Source: an uncultured Collinsella sp.
GTDB taxonomy: Bacteria > Actinomycetota > Coriobacteriia > Coriobacteriales > Coriobacteriaceae
Direction of reading: 5' to 3'
Assembly (NCBI GenBank): GCA_902464035.1
Contig: CABQHT010000013.1
Coordinates: 1 to 42,183 of the forward strand
DNA: 42,183 bases
The position numbers were made by a program, and so were the translations under genes. The notes below the pieces were generated by a model that did not search any database, had not been told where the DNA came from, and saw only the letters and a list, made by a program, of their open reading frames with translations. This document shows, in pieces, positions 15,471-23,084 of this stretch (position 1 is its first letter; each line of letters starts with the position of its first letter).

Positions 15471-15485
15471 CTATCAAGAGAGCAA

Positions 15486-16736
15486 GTGTCGGAAAGCAAA
15501 ATGTCAGAAAGCAGCGCTTCGAGCAGAATCAAACGCCTGGTCAACACCTATAGCGGTCTCGTGCTCATGGGCGCCGTCGGAATCCCTATCGGCGTTATCG
15601 TTGGCGCCATCTGTGCCCTTTTTGGTCGTGTGCTCCTGGCAATCGGCGCCTTCCGTGACGAGCACATCGTACTGCTCCTTCCCTTCCTCGCCCTCATGGG
15701 CTTGGCCATCGTATTTGCCTACCGCACTTGGGGCAAGGGCACCGACCGCGGCATGAGCCTGGTGTTCGACGTAGGCCACGGACGCGAGGACGCCATCTCC
15801 CCGCGTCTCGTGCCGCTCGTTATGCTGAGCACGTGGGGGACGCACCTCTTTGGCGGCAGCGCGGGACGCGAGGGCGTGGCCGTGCAGATCGGTGCAACCG
15901 TCTCGCATTGGATCGGCCGGCGTCTACCTTTCCGAGACCCCGGCAACACGTTTTTGCTTATCGGCATGGCCGCGGGCTTTGCCGGACTCTTTCGAACACC
16001 GCTCGCTGCTACGGTCTTTGCGGTCGAGGTGTTGGTCGCAGGGCACATGGAATACCGCGCGCTGTTTCCCGCGCTTACGGCCTCGCTCGCCGCAAGCATG
16101 ACCTCCGGCGCCCTGGGGCTCGAGAAGTTCGAGGTCGCCGTTACCGCCTCGTATGCGCTCGACCTCCCCGGTCTTGGACGGCTGGCGCTGTTGGGCATCG
16201 CGTTTGGCATGGTAGGCGGCGCTTTTGCCTGGTGTCTCGCTCACGCCAAGACCCTTGCAGCGCGGATGTGCCCCAACCCTTATACGCGCATCGCGGTTAT
16301 GGGCCTCATGCTGTCGGCGATCCTGTTTGCGCTATGGCAGGGGCGATACTGCGGACTTGGCACCAACTTGATATCGGCGGCGCTCGACGGTGACGGCAAG
16401 GCCGCCATCATGCCTTGGGACTGGGCGCTCAAATTCGCACTCACCATTGCCACGCTTGCCGCAGGATATCAGGGTGGCGAGGTGACGCCGCTGTTCTCCA
16501 TCGGAGCCAGCCTGGGCGTCGTACTCGCCAGTGTTCTCGGCATGCCCGTTGAGCTTTGCGCCGCACTGGGCTACGCCTCTGTCTTTGGCAGCGCCACCAA
16601 CACGCTGCTTGCACCCATTCTCATTGGCTGCGAGGTGTTTGGATTTGGCAACTTGCCGCTGTTCTTTATCGTCTGCGTCGTTGCCTACCTGTTCAACATG
16701 GACAAATCAATCTACGCGCTGCAAAAACGGGCGTAA
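15486..16736 (+). CDS. CLC-family chloride/fluoride transporter
   Basis: A 416-residue polytopic protein with about ten hydrophobic segments. The key CLC motif is THLFGGSAGREGVAVQIG with gating Glu129. Later segments GFAGLFRTPLAATVFAVEV and GGEVTPLFSIGASLG fit the CLC fold. The THLFGGSAGREG form recalls the fluoride-specific CLC branch more than EriC-type chloride exchangers; that is an impression, not an alignment. The start is GTG 15486, or ATG 15501 with GGAAAG before it. It is monocistronic. No CBS or TrkA domain follows. If of the fluoride branch, it would expel fluoride in exchange for protons. Confidence 0.85.
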   Translation: MSESKMSESSASSRIKRLVNTYSGLVLMGAVGIPIGVIVGAICALFGRVLLAIGAFRDEHIVLLLPFLALMGLAIVFAYRTWGKGTDRGMSLVFDVGHGREDAISPRLVPLVMLSTWGTHLFGGSAGREGVAVQIGATVSHWIGRRLPFRDPGNTFLLIGMAAGFAGLFRTPLAATVFAVEVLVAGHMEYRALFPALTASLAASMTSGALGLEKFEVAVTASYALDLPGLGRLALLGIAFGMVGGAFAWCLAHAKTLAARMCPNPYTRIAVMGLMLSAILFALWQGRYCGLGTNLISAALDGDGKAAIMPWDWALKFALTIATLAAGYQGGEVTPLFSIGASLGVVLASVLGMPVELCAALGYASVFGSATNTLLAPILIGCEVFGFGNLPLFFIVCVVAYLFNMDKSIYALQKRA

Positions 16737-16779
16737 CGGTCAGGTTTACCGATATATCGACGCTCGGCCTCGGTCACGC

Positions 16780-17000
16780 GGAAAGCGCGTCCCATTCTGA
16801 AGCGATATTCCGGGACACAGTTTCCGCTTGACCCCTCAAAGGGAAAGCGCATCCCGTTCCGATGACTCAAACTGGGATGCAGTTTCCCGATAGCTTCCTA
16901 GAGGAAAACGCATCCCATTCTGAGGCCAGATTCCGGGACGCAGTTTCCGCTTGATCCCTCAAAGGGAAAGCACGTCCCAATCCACAGCCTCACGCCGGAG
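16780..17000. repeat. Palindromic tandem array, ~61-62 bp units, about 3.5 copies
   Basis: Units start at GGAAAGCGCGTCCC (16780), GGAAAGCGCATCCC (16842), GGAAAACGCATCCC (16903) and GGAAAGCACGTCCC (16965), spaced 62, 61 and 62 bp. In the first three, a later GGGAyrCAGTTTCC closes a hairpin with the unit start. The fourth unit degenerates after about 20 bases. The array fills the gap between the CLC gene and the histidine kinase gene (16737-17082), which holds no gene. Confidence 0.85.
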
Positions 17001-17041
17001 CGCGCCATCCGCCCGCAGCCCGACTAGTCAGCATTTCCCCA

Positions 17042-17085
17042 GATAAAACCTGCCAAAATAAACCTGTCCCTTTTTGCAGGTTTTA
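17042..17085 (+). repeat. Dispersed hairpin repeat, copy 3
   Basis: GATAAAACCTGCCAAAATAA begins the unit, which ends TTTTTGCAGGTTTTA and matches the units at 10894 and 14461 (one G lost from the closing arm). It abuts and slightly overlaps the 3' end of the histidine kinase gene, where it may stop transcription. Confidence 0.85.
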
Positions 17086-18444
17086 GAGACGGACGGTGAA
17101 GGTGATCTGATGGTCGTGGCCAGATACGGTAGCGGAGCCGCCATGGGCCTCGGCGATGGCGCGCACGACGGATAGGCCCACGCCCGAGCCGCCCGTCTTG
17201 GAGCTGCGCGACACGTCCGTACGATAGAAGCGGTCGAACAATCGATTTAGGTCGCCTTCGGGCAGCTCGTCCACGGCGTTCGATACGACAAGCTCGGTGG
17301 CGCCCTTACCCTGAACGCGCGAAACGGCACGCAGGCTCAGCTCAATCACGCTGCCCTCGCTCGCATAGCGCGTGGCGTTGTCCAGAAGCAGCTCAACCAC
17401 CTGCGCCACCGCCGCAGCATCGGCATGGGCACGCACGCCACTCGCAATCGACATCGACAAACGCTTACCGCGCGAAACCGCCACCGACTCAAACGGCGCC
17501 GCGGCCTTGTCCACGGCCTCCGAAAGATCGATCGCCGCCATGGTAAAGCCGGCAGAGCCCTCGTCCATGCGCGCCAAAAATACCAGGCGTTCCGTCAGCG
17601 CCGTCAGCCGCGCGACCTGCTCATGAATGCTCTGCGTCCACTCGCTCTCGCCGCTCTCAATCTCCTGCACCTCGTTGGCGGCGTCAATTACAGCCAGCGG
17701 CGTCTTGATCTCGTGGCTTGCATCGGTAATAAAGCGCTTTTGCTTGCTGTAGCTCTCGACCATCGGTCGAATCACCGCGCCCGAGGCACCCGCCACAATT
17801 GCCAACACCGCCAGCCAGCCAATGCAACTGATTGCCACGCTCGCGCTCAAAAACGAATAAAAGCTTGCAAGCTCGCGCGAGCAGTCCACGAACACATAGG
17901 TGGTCTCATCGTCTTGAACGTCGGTCGTATAGCGATAATTGCCAGAAAAACCCGAGACCCAACCCTTGGAATGCAACTTGGCGGCAATACTGGCGGCGCG
18001 CTTGGCACCCACCGCGGCAATGCGGGCCGTATTGACATCGGCAACCTGTCCGGCGTCAATCGTCACCGTAAAGTAGCGCGTGTCGAAGGGAGACTCCGCC
18101 GTCATGCCTTCGAAGTGCCCGATGCGAACGCCCGCTTGGCCATCGCCGGCATCCTTGCCATTAGCGGGATCGCCTTTAGGCTCGTCCCCCCAATCGATGC
18201 CGTCCTTGCCCGCCAGGATATAGTCCAGACGCGCATCGGCCATTTTGCAGACATGCGAGTAATTAACGACATTGATGCCGGCAATGATGAGCGTGAGCAC
18301 CACGGTCACAGCACCCATGGCAACCAGGATGAACTTGCGACGCAGGCGGCGGCCCAATGCATCAACAGAATTTGCCCGCCCCGCACTACTCGAGGCGACG
18401 TGAACCCGCTCCGTCATGCGCTCGCACCACGTGCGCACGCTCAC
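17083..18444 (-). CDS. Sensor histidine kinase
   Basis: A 453-residue membrane kinase. The first helix is at about residues 36-60 (KFILVAMGAVTVVLTLIIAG), an extracytosolic sensor domain spans ~61-200, and the second helix is at ~205-225. The HisKA box ITDASHEIKTPL carries the phospho-acceptor His244, and the ATPase part shows LLLDNATRYA (N box), KTGGSGVGLSVV (G box) and RFYRTD. There is no HAMP domain. The GTG start overlaps the response-regulator stop as GTGA (18441-18444), so the two are translationally coupled. The signal is unknown; no obvious target gene is adjacent. Confidence 0.92.
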   Translation of the reverse strand: MSVRTWCERMTERVHVASSSAGRANSVDALGRRLRRKFILVAMGAVTVVLTLIIAGINVVNYSHVCKMADARLDYILAGKDGIDWGDEPKGDPANGKDAGDGQAGVRIGHFEGMTAESPFDTRYFTVTIDAGQVADVNTARIAAVGAKRAASIAAKLHSKGWVSGFSGNYRYTTDVQDDETTYVFVDCSRELASFYSFLSASVAISCIGWLAVLAIVAGASGAVIRPMVESYSKQKRFITDASHEIKTPLAVIDAANEVQEIESGESEWTQSIHEQVARLTALTERLVFLARMDEGSAGFTMAAIDLSEAVDKAAAPFESVAVSRGKRLSMSIASGVRAHADAAAVAQVVELLLDNATRYASEGSVIELSLRAVSRVQGKGATELVVSNAVDELPEGDLNRLFDRFYRTDVSRSSKTGGSGVGLSVVRAIAEAHGGSATVSGHDHQITFTVRL

Positions 18445-19130
18445 GCCTGCTCGCCTTCCTCGACAACCTCAAGCGAATATCCCTGATTGCGCGACGCGCG
18501 GATGGCAACGTTGGCACCAAGCGCCGTCAGCTTTTTGCGCAGGTACGAGATATAAACCCACACCACGTTGGCGCCTTCGGGCGCGTCCTCACCCCAAACC
18601 TCGAGCATCAGACGCTCGGTGGGCATGCGCGTGCCGGCGTTGCGCATAAAGAGCTCCATAAGCTGAAACTCTCGATTGGCCAGGTGCTCCTCGCCCAAAG
18701 GGCCAACGAGTGTGCACGATGCCGTGTCGAGGCGCACGTTGCCCACGCTGAGCGTCGTGGCGTCAATTGCCGTCGCGGCACGCGTCATGGCGCGAATACG
18801 CGCAAGTAGTTCCTTGGCGGCAAACGGCTTGGTCAGGTAATCGTTGGCACCGGCATCCAGACCCTCGACCTTATCGGACACCTCGCTTTTGGCCGTAAGC
18901 ATGATGATGGGCAAGCGTTTGCCGGCCTCACGTGTGCGCTTGAGTACCTCGATACCGTCCATGCCGGGCATCATGATGTCCAGGATTGCGGCGTCATAGT
19001 CGTTGGCGAGTAGATATTCGAGCGCCGTCAGACCGTCGAGCGCGGTGTCAACCTCGTAGTCGCTATGTTGAAGAATCGCGGTAAGGGCGCGGGAGAGGCC
19101 GGGTTCGTCCTCGGCAAGCATCAGCTTCAT
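18441..19130 (-). CDS. OmpR-family response regulator
   Basis: A 229-residue regulator. The receiver domain has the acidic pair (EDEP, residues ~7-10), the phospho-acceptor Asp in AAILDIMMPGMDG (~52) and the Lys of LTKPFAAKEL. A winged-helix DNA-binding domain follows (NREFQLMELFMRNAGTRMP, then VWGEDAPEGANVVWVYISYL). It is the first gene of a two-gene minus-strand operon with the kinase and probably controls its own transcription. The 228-bp gap upstream (19131-19358) shows no gene. Confidence 0.94.
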   Translation of the reverse strand: MKLMLAEDEPGLSRALTAILQHSDYEVDTALDGLTALEYLLANDYDAAILDIMMPGMDGIEVLKRTREAGKRLPIIMLTAKSEVSDKVEGLDAGANDYLTKPFAAKELLARIRAMTRAATAIDATTLSVGNVRLDTASCTLVGPLGEEHLANREFQLMELFMRNAGTRMPTERLMLEVWGEDAPEGANVVWVYISYLRKKLTALGANVAIRASRNQGYSLEVVEEGEQA

Positions 19131-19358
19131 AGTTGTTCCTTTGGCGCACGGCTATACAGGTTTTGATGCTGCCGATAATAGCGCACCGCCAGCTGCCTTA
19201 GCGCAGCCTCAGCTGCTCAACCTTCGTGTTTTCAAATGCGCAGGATATGGCTTAGCCAAACTTAAGGCGCAGATGCCGAGCGCTTGGACGCATGCCAGCC
19301 GCGAAAGGACAGCGGCTCGTCCCTTCGCGGCGCCTTCGTCATGCAAAGTGCCCTGGCG

Positions 19359-19937
19359 TTATTCCTCGTACGCGCCCTCAAGCCGAAGCAGCCATTCCTT
19401 GCGATCAAGCCCGCCGGCATATCCGTTGAGCGATCCGTCTGCCGCGACCACGCGATGGCACGGCACGATTATCGAAATGGGATTACGCGCAACCGCAGCC
19501 CCCACCGCACGAGGAGACACGACGGGTGCCTCGTTTCCCGGCACACGATGTCGAGCCGCAACACGCTGGGCGACCTCGCCATACGTAGCGACCTCGCCAC
19601 GCGGAATTGAAAGCAGTTCAAACCAAACTTCACGCTGAAACGCCGTGCCGATCATATGCAACGGCGGCGTAAACCGAGGCTCCTGCCCCGCAAAATAAGC
19701 ATTCAGCCAAGCCCAAGAACGCTCTAGCACCGAAGAAGCCGCGCCATTTGCCGGACTCACCGAAGACATCCCACCGGTACCGGAAACCGCGTCGGCGCCT
19801 TCAACATGTTCGGAGTCTTCCCGGAGAAGCGTGGAACCAAAGTGCTCCTGCCCCTCAAACCAAAGCCCCGTCAGACCGCGGCCATCAGCGGCAAGCAAGA
19901 TTTCGCCCAAAGGCGAGGCAAATGTCGTCGTGACCAC
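19359..19937 (-). CDS. ogt: Methylated-DNA--protein-cysteine methyltransferase
   Basis: A 192-residue suicide DNA-repair enzyme that takes alkyl groups from O6-alkylguanine. Seen are the DNA-binding helix region (GTAFQREVWFELLSIPRGEVATYGEVAQRV), the active-site IIVPCHRVV with acceptor Cys160, and the closing GYAGGLDRKEWLLRLE. An Ala/Ser-rich insert at ~45-75 lengthens the N-terminal part. The start is GTG 19937, preceded by AAAGGAG with a seven-base spacer; no ATG fits. It is monocistronic, and no Ada-type regulator lies nearby. Confidence 0.92.
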   Translation of the reverse strand: MVTTTFASPLGEILLAADGRGLTGLWFEGQEHFGSTLLREDSEHVEGADAVSGTGGMSSVSPANGAASSVLERSWAWLNAYFAGQEPRFTPPLHMIGTAFQREVWFELLSIPRGEVATYGEVAQRVAARHRVPGNEAPVVSPRAVGAAVARNPISIIVPCHRVVAADGSLNGYAGGLDRKEWLLRLEGAYEE

Positions 19938-19997
19938 CAGCGGCTCCTTTCAAAACTCCGCAACATAATACCGCGAATTGTGCAGACAACCCCAATC

Positions 19998-20155
19998 GAC
20001 CCCAAAGTCACCCAAGGCAGCAGGCACGACGTCGCCGCAGCTGCCGCACGACCCCAAAGTCCCCGCAGGCAGCAGGCGCAACGCGCCACAGCTGCCGGCC
20101 GCGCCCCAAAGTCCCCCAAGGCGGCAGGCGCAAAGCGCCGAGGCCGCCGCCGGGA
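19998..20155. repeat. 52-53 bp intergenic tandem repeat, three copies
   Basis: Units begin GACCCCAAAGTCACCCAAGG (19998), GACCCCAAAGTCCCCGCAGG (20050) and GCCCCAAAGTCCCCCAAGG (20103). Each continues into GCAGGC or GGCAGGC and a short GC-rich hairpin. The array fills most of the gap between ogt and asd (19938-20393) together with the palindrome at 20250. Frames crossing it are low-complexity and not believable genes. Confidence 0.8.
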
Positions 20156-20249
20156 CCAGGGCCCGCAACAACCACGTGCCCCCACATCAGCCCAGCGGCC
20201 CCAACCAACAACGGCCCCATCGCGGGCAGCTCGCAGCAACGTCACCGCA

Positions 20250-20379
20250 GGCGGGGGCCGGGCTTGGTTTTCAGAACACTCCGCAGACCAGTGTGGCGCC
20301 TTGTCCGCGGCTCCGAAGGAGCAGGACAAGGCGCCACACATGGTCGAGGACGTTCTGAAAACCAAGCCCGGCCCCCGCC
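20250..20379. repeat. Nested palindromic element, copy 2 (3' end of asd)
   Basis: Perfect 28-bp outer arms (20250-20277 with 20352-20379) flank core pieces CTCCGCAGACCA (20279-20290) and ATGGTCGAGGAC (20340-20351). Perfect 16-bp inner arms GTGTGGCGCCTTGTCC / GGACAAGGCGCCACAC lie at 20291-20306 and 20324-20339, with a GGCTCC-GAA-GGAGC tip. The orientation is opposite to copy 1. It ends 14 bp from the asd stop. Confidence 0.9.
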
Positions 20380-20393
20380 GGACAGGTCAACCG

Positions 20394-21419
20394 CTACTCG
20401 CAGAGCAGCTTAGCGATCTGGACGGCGTTGGTTGCCGCGCCCTTACGGATTTGGTCGCCGCAGCACCAGAAGGTGATGCCGCGCGCGGCCTCAGGGTTCG
20501 AGATGTCGCGGCGCACACGGCCGACCCAGATCAGATCCTGGTCGGACGTATCCATCGGCATGGGGAAGCGATCGTGCGCATCCTCGGCAGCCATATCGTC
20601 AACCAGCTTGACGCCGGGAGCGGCAGTCAGCGCAGCGCGGGCCTCCTCGACCGTAATGTCGCGCTCGAACTCGAGCGTAATGCTCTCGGAGTGCGAGCGC
20701 AGCACAGGCACGCGCACGCAGGTGCAGTTCACGCGCAGCTCGGGAAGGTGCATGATCTTGCGGCCCTCGTTTTGCAGCTTCATCTCCTCGGAGGTAAAGC
20801 CTTCCTCCTTGACGCCGCCGATCTGCGGAATCAGGTTGCTCGCCAGCTGGGCGGCAAATGCACGCGGCTCGGGAATCTCCTCGCCGCGGCCCAGGGCGGC
20901 CAACTGAGCCTCGAGCTCGGCCATACCGGGGGCACCGGCGCCCGAAGCCGCCTGGTACGTCGAAACGATCATACGCTTCACGCCGGCGAGCTGATGCAGC
21001 GGCCAGGTGGGAACCAAACCGATGATGGTCGCGCAGTTGGGGTTGGCGATAAGGCCATGATGCCACTTGATGTCGTCGGCGTTGATCTCGGGCACGACCA
21101 GCGGCACCTCGGGGTCCATGCGGAAGGCATGGCTGTTGTCGACCACGACGGCGCCGCGCTTGACGGCTTCGGGCAGCAGCTCCTTGGCGATATCGTCGCC
21201 GGCAGCGCCGAGTACGATGTCGCAGCCCTCAAAGGCCTCGGGGCAAGCTTCCTCAATCACGATCTGCTCGCCGCGGAACTCAACGGTCTTGCCCGCAGAG
21301 CGCGCGCTCGCCAGCAGCTTGAGCTTACCGACCGGAAACTCCTGCTCGTTGAGGCACTCGAGCATCTGGGTGCCCACGGCTCCCGTCGCGCCCAAAATAG
21401 CAACCGTGTACTGTTTCAT
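20394..21419 (-). CDS. asd: Aspartate-semialdehyde dehydrogenase
   Basis: A 341-residue cytosolic enzyme that reduces aspartyl phosphate to aspartate semialdehyde, the branch point to lysine/diaminopimelate and threonine/methionine. Seen are the NADP-binding AILGATGAVGTQML (residues 5-18), VDNSHAFRM, the catalytic NPNCATI with Cys129 and the SGAGAPG loop. The start is ATG 21419 (MKQYTVAIL) behind AGGGGGAAG; the open frame further upstream adds a non-family extension. It lies ~170 bp downstream of lysC on the same strand with hairpins between, so transcription may be partly separate. Confidence 0.96.
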   Translation of the reverse strand: MKQYTVAILGATGAVGTQMLECLNEQEFPVGKLKLLASARSAGKTVEFRGEQIVIEEACPEAFEGCDIVLGAAGDDIAKELLPEAVKRGAVVVDNSHAFRMDPEVPLVVPEINADDIKWHHGLIANPNCATIIGLVPTWPLHQLAGVKRMIVSTYQAASGAGAPGMAELEAQLAALGRGEEIPEPRAFAAQLASNLIPQIGGVKEEGFTSEEMKLQNEGRKIMHLPELRVNCTCVRVPVLRSHSESITLEFERDITVEEARAALTAAPGVKLVDDMAAEDAHDRFPMPMDTSDQDLIWVGRVRRDISNPEAARGITFWCCGDQIRKGAATNAVQIAKLLCE

Positions 21420-21493
21420 GCTTCCCCCTTTAAAGGTTTTGGCTTTTGCCCGCACGCCGAGCAGGCCGATTATTGTTGCCAGTGTATACAAGA

Positions 21494-21520
21494 ACGGGGC
21501 GGGCACGAAACCCGCCCCGT
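21494..21520. terminator. GC-rich hairpin between lysC and asd
   Basis: ACGGGGCGGG (21494-21503) pairs exactly with CCCGCCCCGT (21511-21520) across a seven-base loop. No strong T run follows. It lies downstream of lysC and upstream of asd (both minus strand). Confidence 0.5.
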
Positions 21521-21550
21521 CGAAACGAAACCGAAACGAAACGCCCCGCC

Positions 21551-21581
21551 GTAGATTTTTGAGACATGACCAAAAATCTAC
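21551..21581. terminator. 11-bp hairpin 3' of lysC
   Basis: GTAGATTTTTG (21551-21561) and CAAAAATCTAC (21571-21581) are exact inverted copies with a nine-base loop, ten bases after the lysC stop. On the minus strand the stem itself has A and T runs, as in a bidirectional terminator. Confidence 0.55.
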
Positions 21582-21591
21582 CGAGCAGTCG

Positions 21592-22980
21592 CTACTTTTT
21601 GAGCGCGGCCGGGGCGGGATCGGCCGGCGCGGGAGCCTCCAGGTCAGAGACCTTCACAATGCCGTTCTCGTCGGAGAAGGCGCGGTAAATGGTCCGAATC
21701 GCCAGGTCGAAGTCCTTCTCCTCGACACCGATAATGATGTTGATCTCGTCGCAGCTCTGCGAAATCATGCGCACGCTCACGCCGGCCTGGCCAAGCATGC
21801 CAAACAGATGGCCCGAGATACCCGCGCGGCCGCGCAGGTTACGGCCGACGGTCGCAATGAGCGCCAAGCCCTCGACAACCTCAATCTCGAGCGGCTCGAC
21901 CTCCTGCTGAATGTCGCCCACAAGCGAGTACAGCGAATCGTGAACGTCCTGCTCCTGCACCACGGCGCCAAAGCGGTCGACGCCGGTGGGCATATGCTCG
22001 ACGGAAACGTCATAGCGTTCGAACACCGAAAGCGCGCGGCGCATAAAACCGACGCGGGGCTTGGTACGGTCGCGGGCAACGTTGATGGCGACAAAGCCGC
22101 GCTTGCCGGTCACGCCGGTAATGATGGGCTCCGCCTCGCCCTCGTCGGCCGTCTCGCTAATGATGGTGCCGGGGTCCTGCGGCGCGTTGGTGTTCTTGAT
22201 GACCAGCGGAATACCAGCCTCGCGCACGGGGAACACAGCCTCCTCGTGCAGGACGCTTGCACCCATGTACGAAAGTTCGCGCAACTCCTCGTAGGTAACG
22301 CGCGCAATGGGCTGAGCCTCGGGAACAATACGCGGGTCGGCGGAATAGAAGCCCGAGACGTCGGTCCAGTTCTCGTACAGGTCGGCGCCCAGGCACTTGG
22401 CCAGGATCGAACCGGAAATATCGCCGCCGCCGCGGTCGAGCAGCTTGATTTGACCCTCACGCGTCGCGCCGTAGAAACCGGGCATAACGAAGCCGCCCTG
22501 CTGACCGTACTCCTGCACCAGCTCGGAGGTACGATTCATGCTGAGCGTGCCGTCGTGATGGAACGCCACGACCGTCGCGGCATCCAGGAACGGCAGGCCC
22601 AGGTACTCGGCCATCAGGCGGGCGGTAAAGTACTCGCCGCGGCTCACGAGCTCCTCGGTGGAGTAGCCACCCGAGCGGGCGCGCTCGGCAAAGGCCGCAA
22701 ACTCCTCGCGGATGGGATAGGTGAGCCCCAGCTCGTCGGCGATATCAAAATAGCGCTGGCCGATATCCTCGAGCAGCTCCTCGCACGAAACGTGATACTT
22801 GACGTGCGCGTTGACCAAGTAGAGCAGGTCGGTCACCTTGGTGTCGCCCTTAAAGCGGCGGCCGCAGGCAGAAACCACCACAAAACGGCGGGCAGGGTCG
22901 GCGTCGACAATGGCCTTGATCTTCTTGAAGTGTTCGGCGTCGGCGACCGACGAGCCGCCAAACTTGGCAATCTTAATCAT
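21592..22980 (-). CDS. lysC: Aspartate kinase
   Basis: A 462-residue enzyme that phosphorylates aspartate, the first step of the aspartate pathway. The opening KIAKFGGSSVADAEHFKKI is the kinase signature; RGGGDISGSILAKCLGADLYENWTDVSG and the segment around YMGASVLHEEAV complete the catalytic part. Two ACT domains follow (about residues 310-450) and would bind the feedback amino acid, lysine or threonine. It is a single-function kinase with no homoserine dehydrogenase fused. The start ATG 22980 has AGAAAGG upstream. It is divergent from thrC across ~100 bp. Confidence 0.96.
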   Translation of the reverse strand: MIKIAKFGGSSVADAEHFKKIKAIVDADPARRFVVVSACGRRFKGDTKVTDLLYLVNAHVKYHVSCEELLEDIGQRYFDIADELGLTYPIREEFAAFAERARSGGYSTEELVSRGEYFTARLMAEYLGLPFLDAATVVAFHHDGTLSMNRTSELVQEYGQQGGFVMPGFYGATREGQIKLLDRGGGDISGSILAKCLGADLYENWTDVSGFYSADPRIVPEAQPIARVTYEELRELSYMGASVLHEEAVFPVREAGIPLVIKNTNAPQDPGTIISETADEGEAEPIITGVTGKRGFVAINVARDRTKPRVGFMRRALSVFERYDVSVEHMPTGVDRFGAVVQEQDVHDSLYSLVGDIQQEVEPLEIEVVEGLALIATVGRNLRGRAGISGHLFGMLGQAGVSVRMISQSCDEINIIIGVEEKDFDLAIRTIYRAFSDENGIVKVSDLEAPAPADPAPAALKK

Positions 22981-23084
22981 GGGCTTGAGGTTACCTTTCT
23001 AAAAAGCCTCTGCGAACCTATTTTGCGCGCTCTGATACCATGGTTTCACCGATTGGGACCAAGGCATCCGAGGAGCAGTGTTAT

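Noticed and set aside
15421..15485. Fluoride riboswitch upstream of the CLC gene
   Set aside because: The leader lacks the conserved pseudoknot strands and the CTGATGACTCC-like end; only a simple hairpin with T run is seen.
16780..17000. CRISPR array
   Set aside because: Units are ~62 bp, diverged, contiguous and palindromic with no unique spacers, and no cas gene is present.
19806..21554. Long plus-strand open frame (582 codons) across the ogt-asd region
   Set aside because: It crosses intergenic tandem repeats and runs antisense to asd; its product is low-complexity and lacks a ribosome site. asd on the minus strand has clear family motifs.
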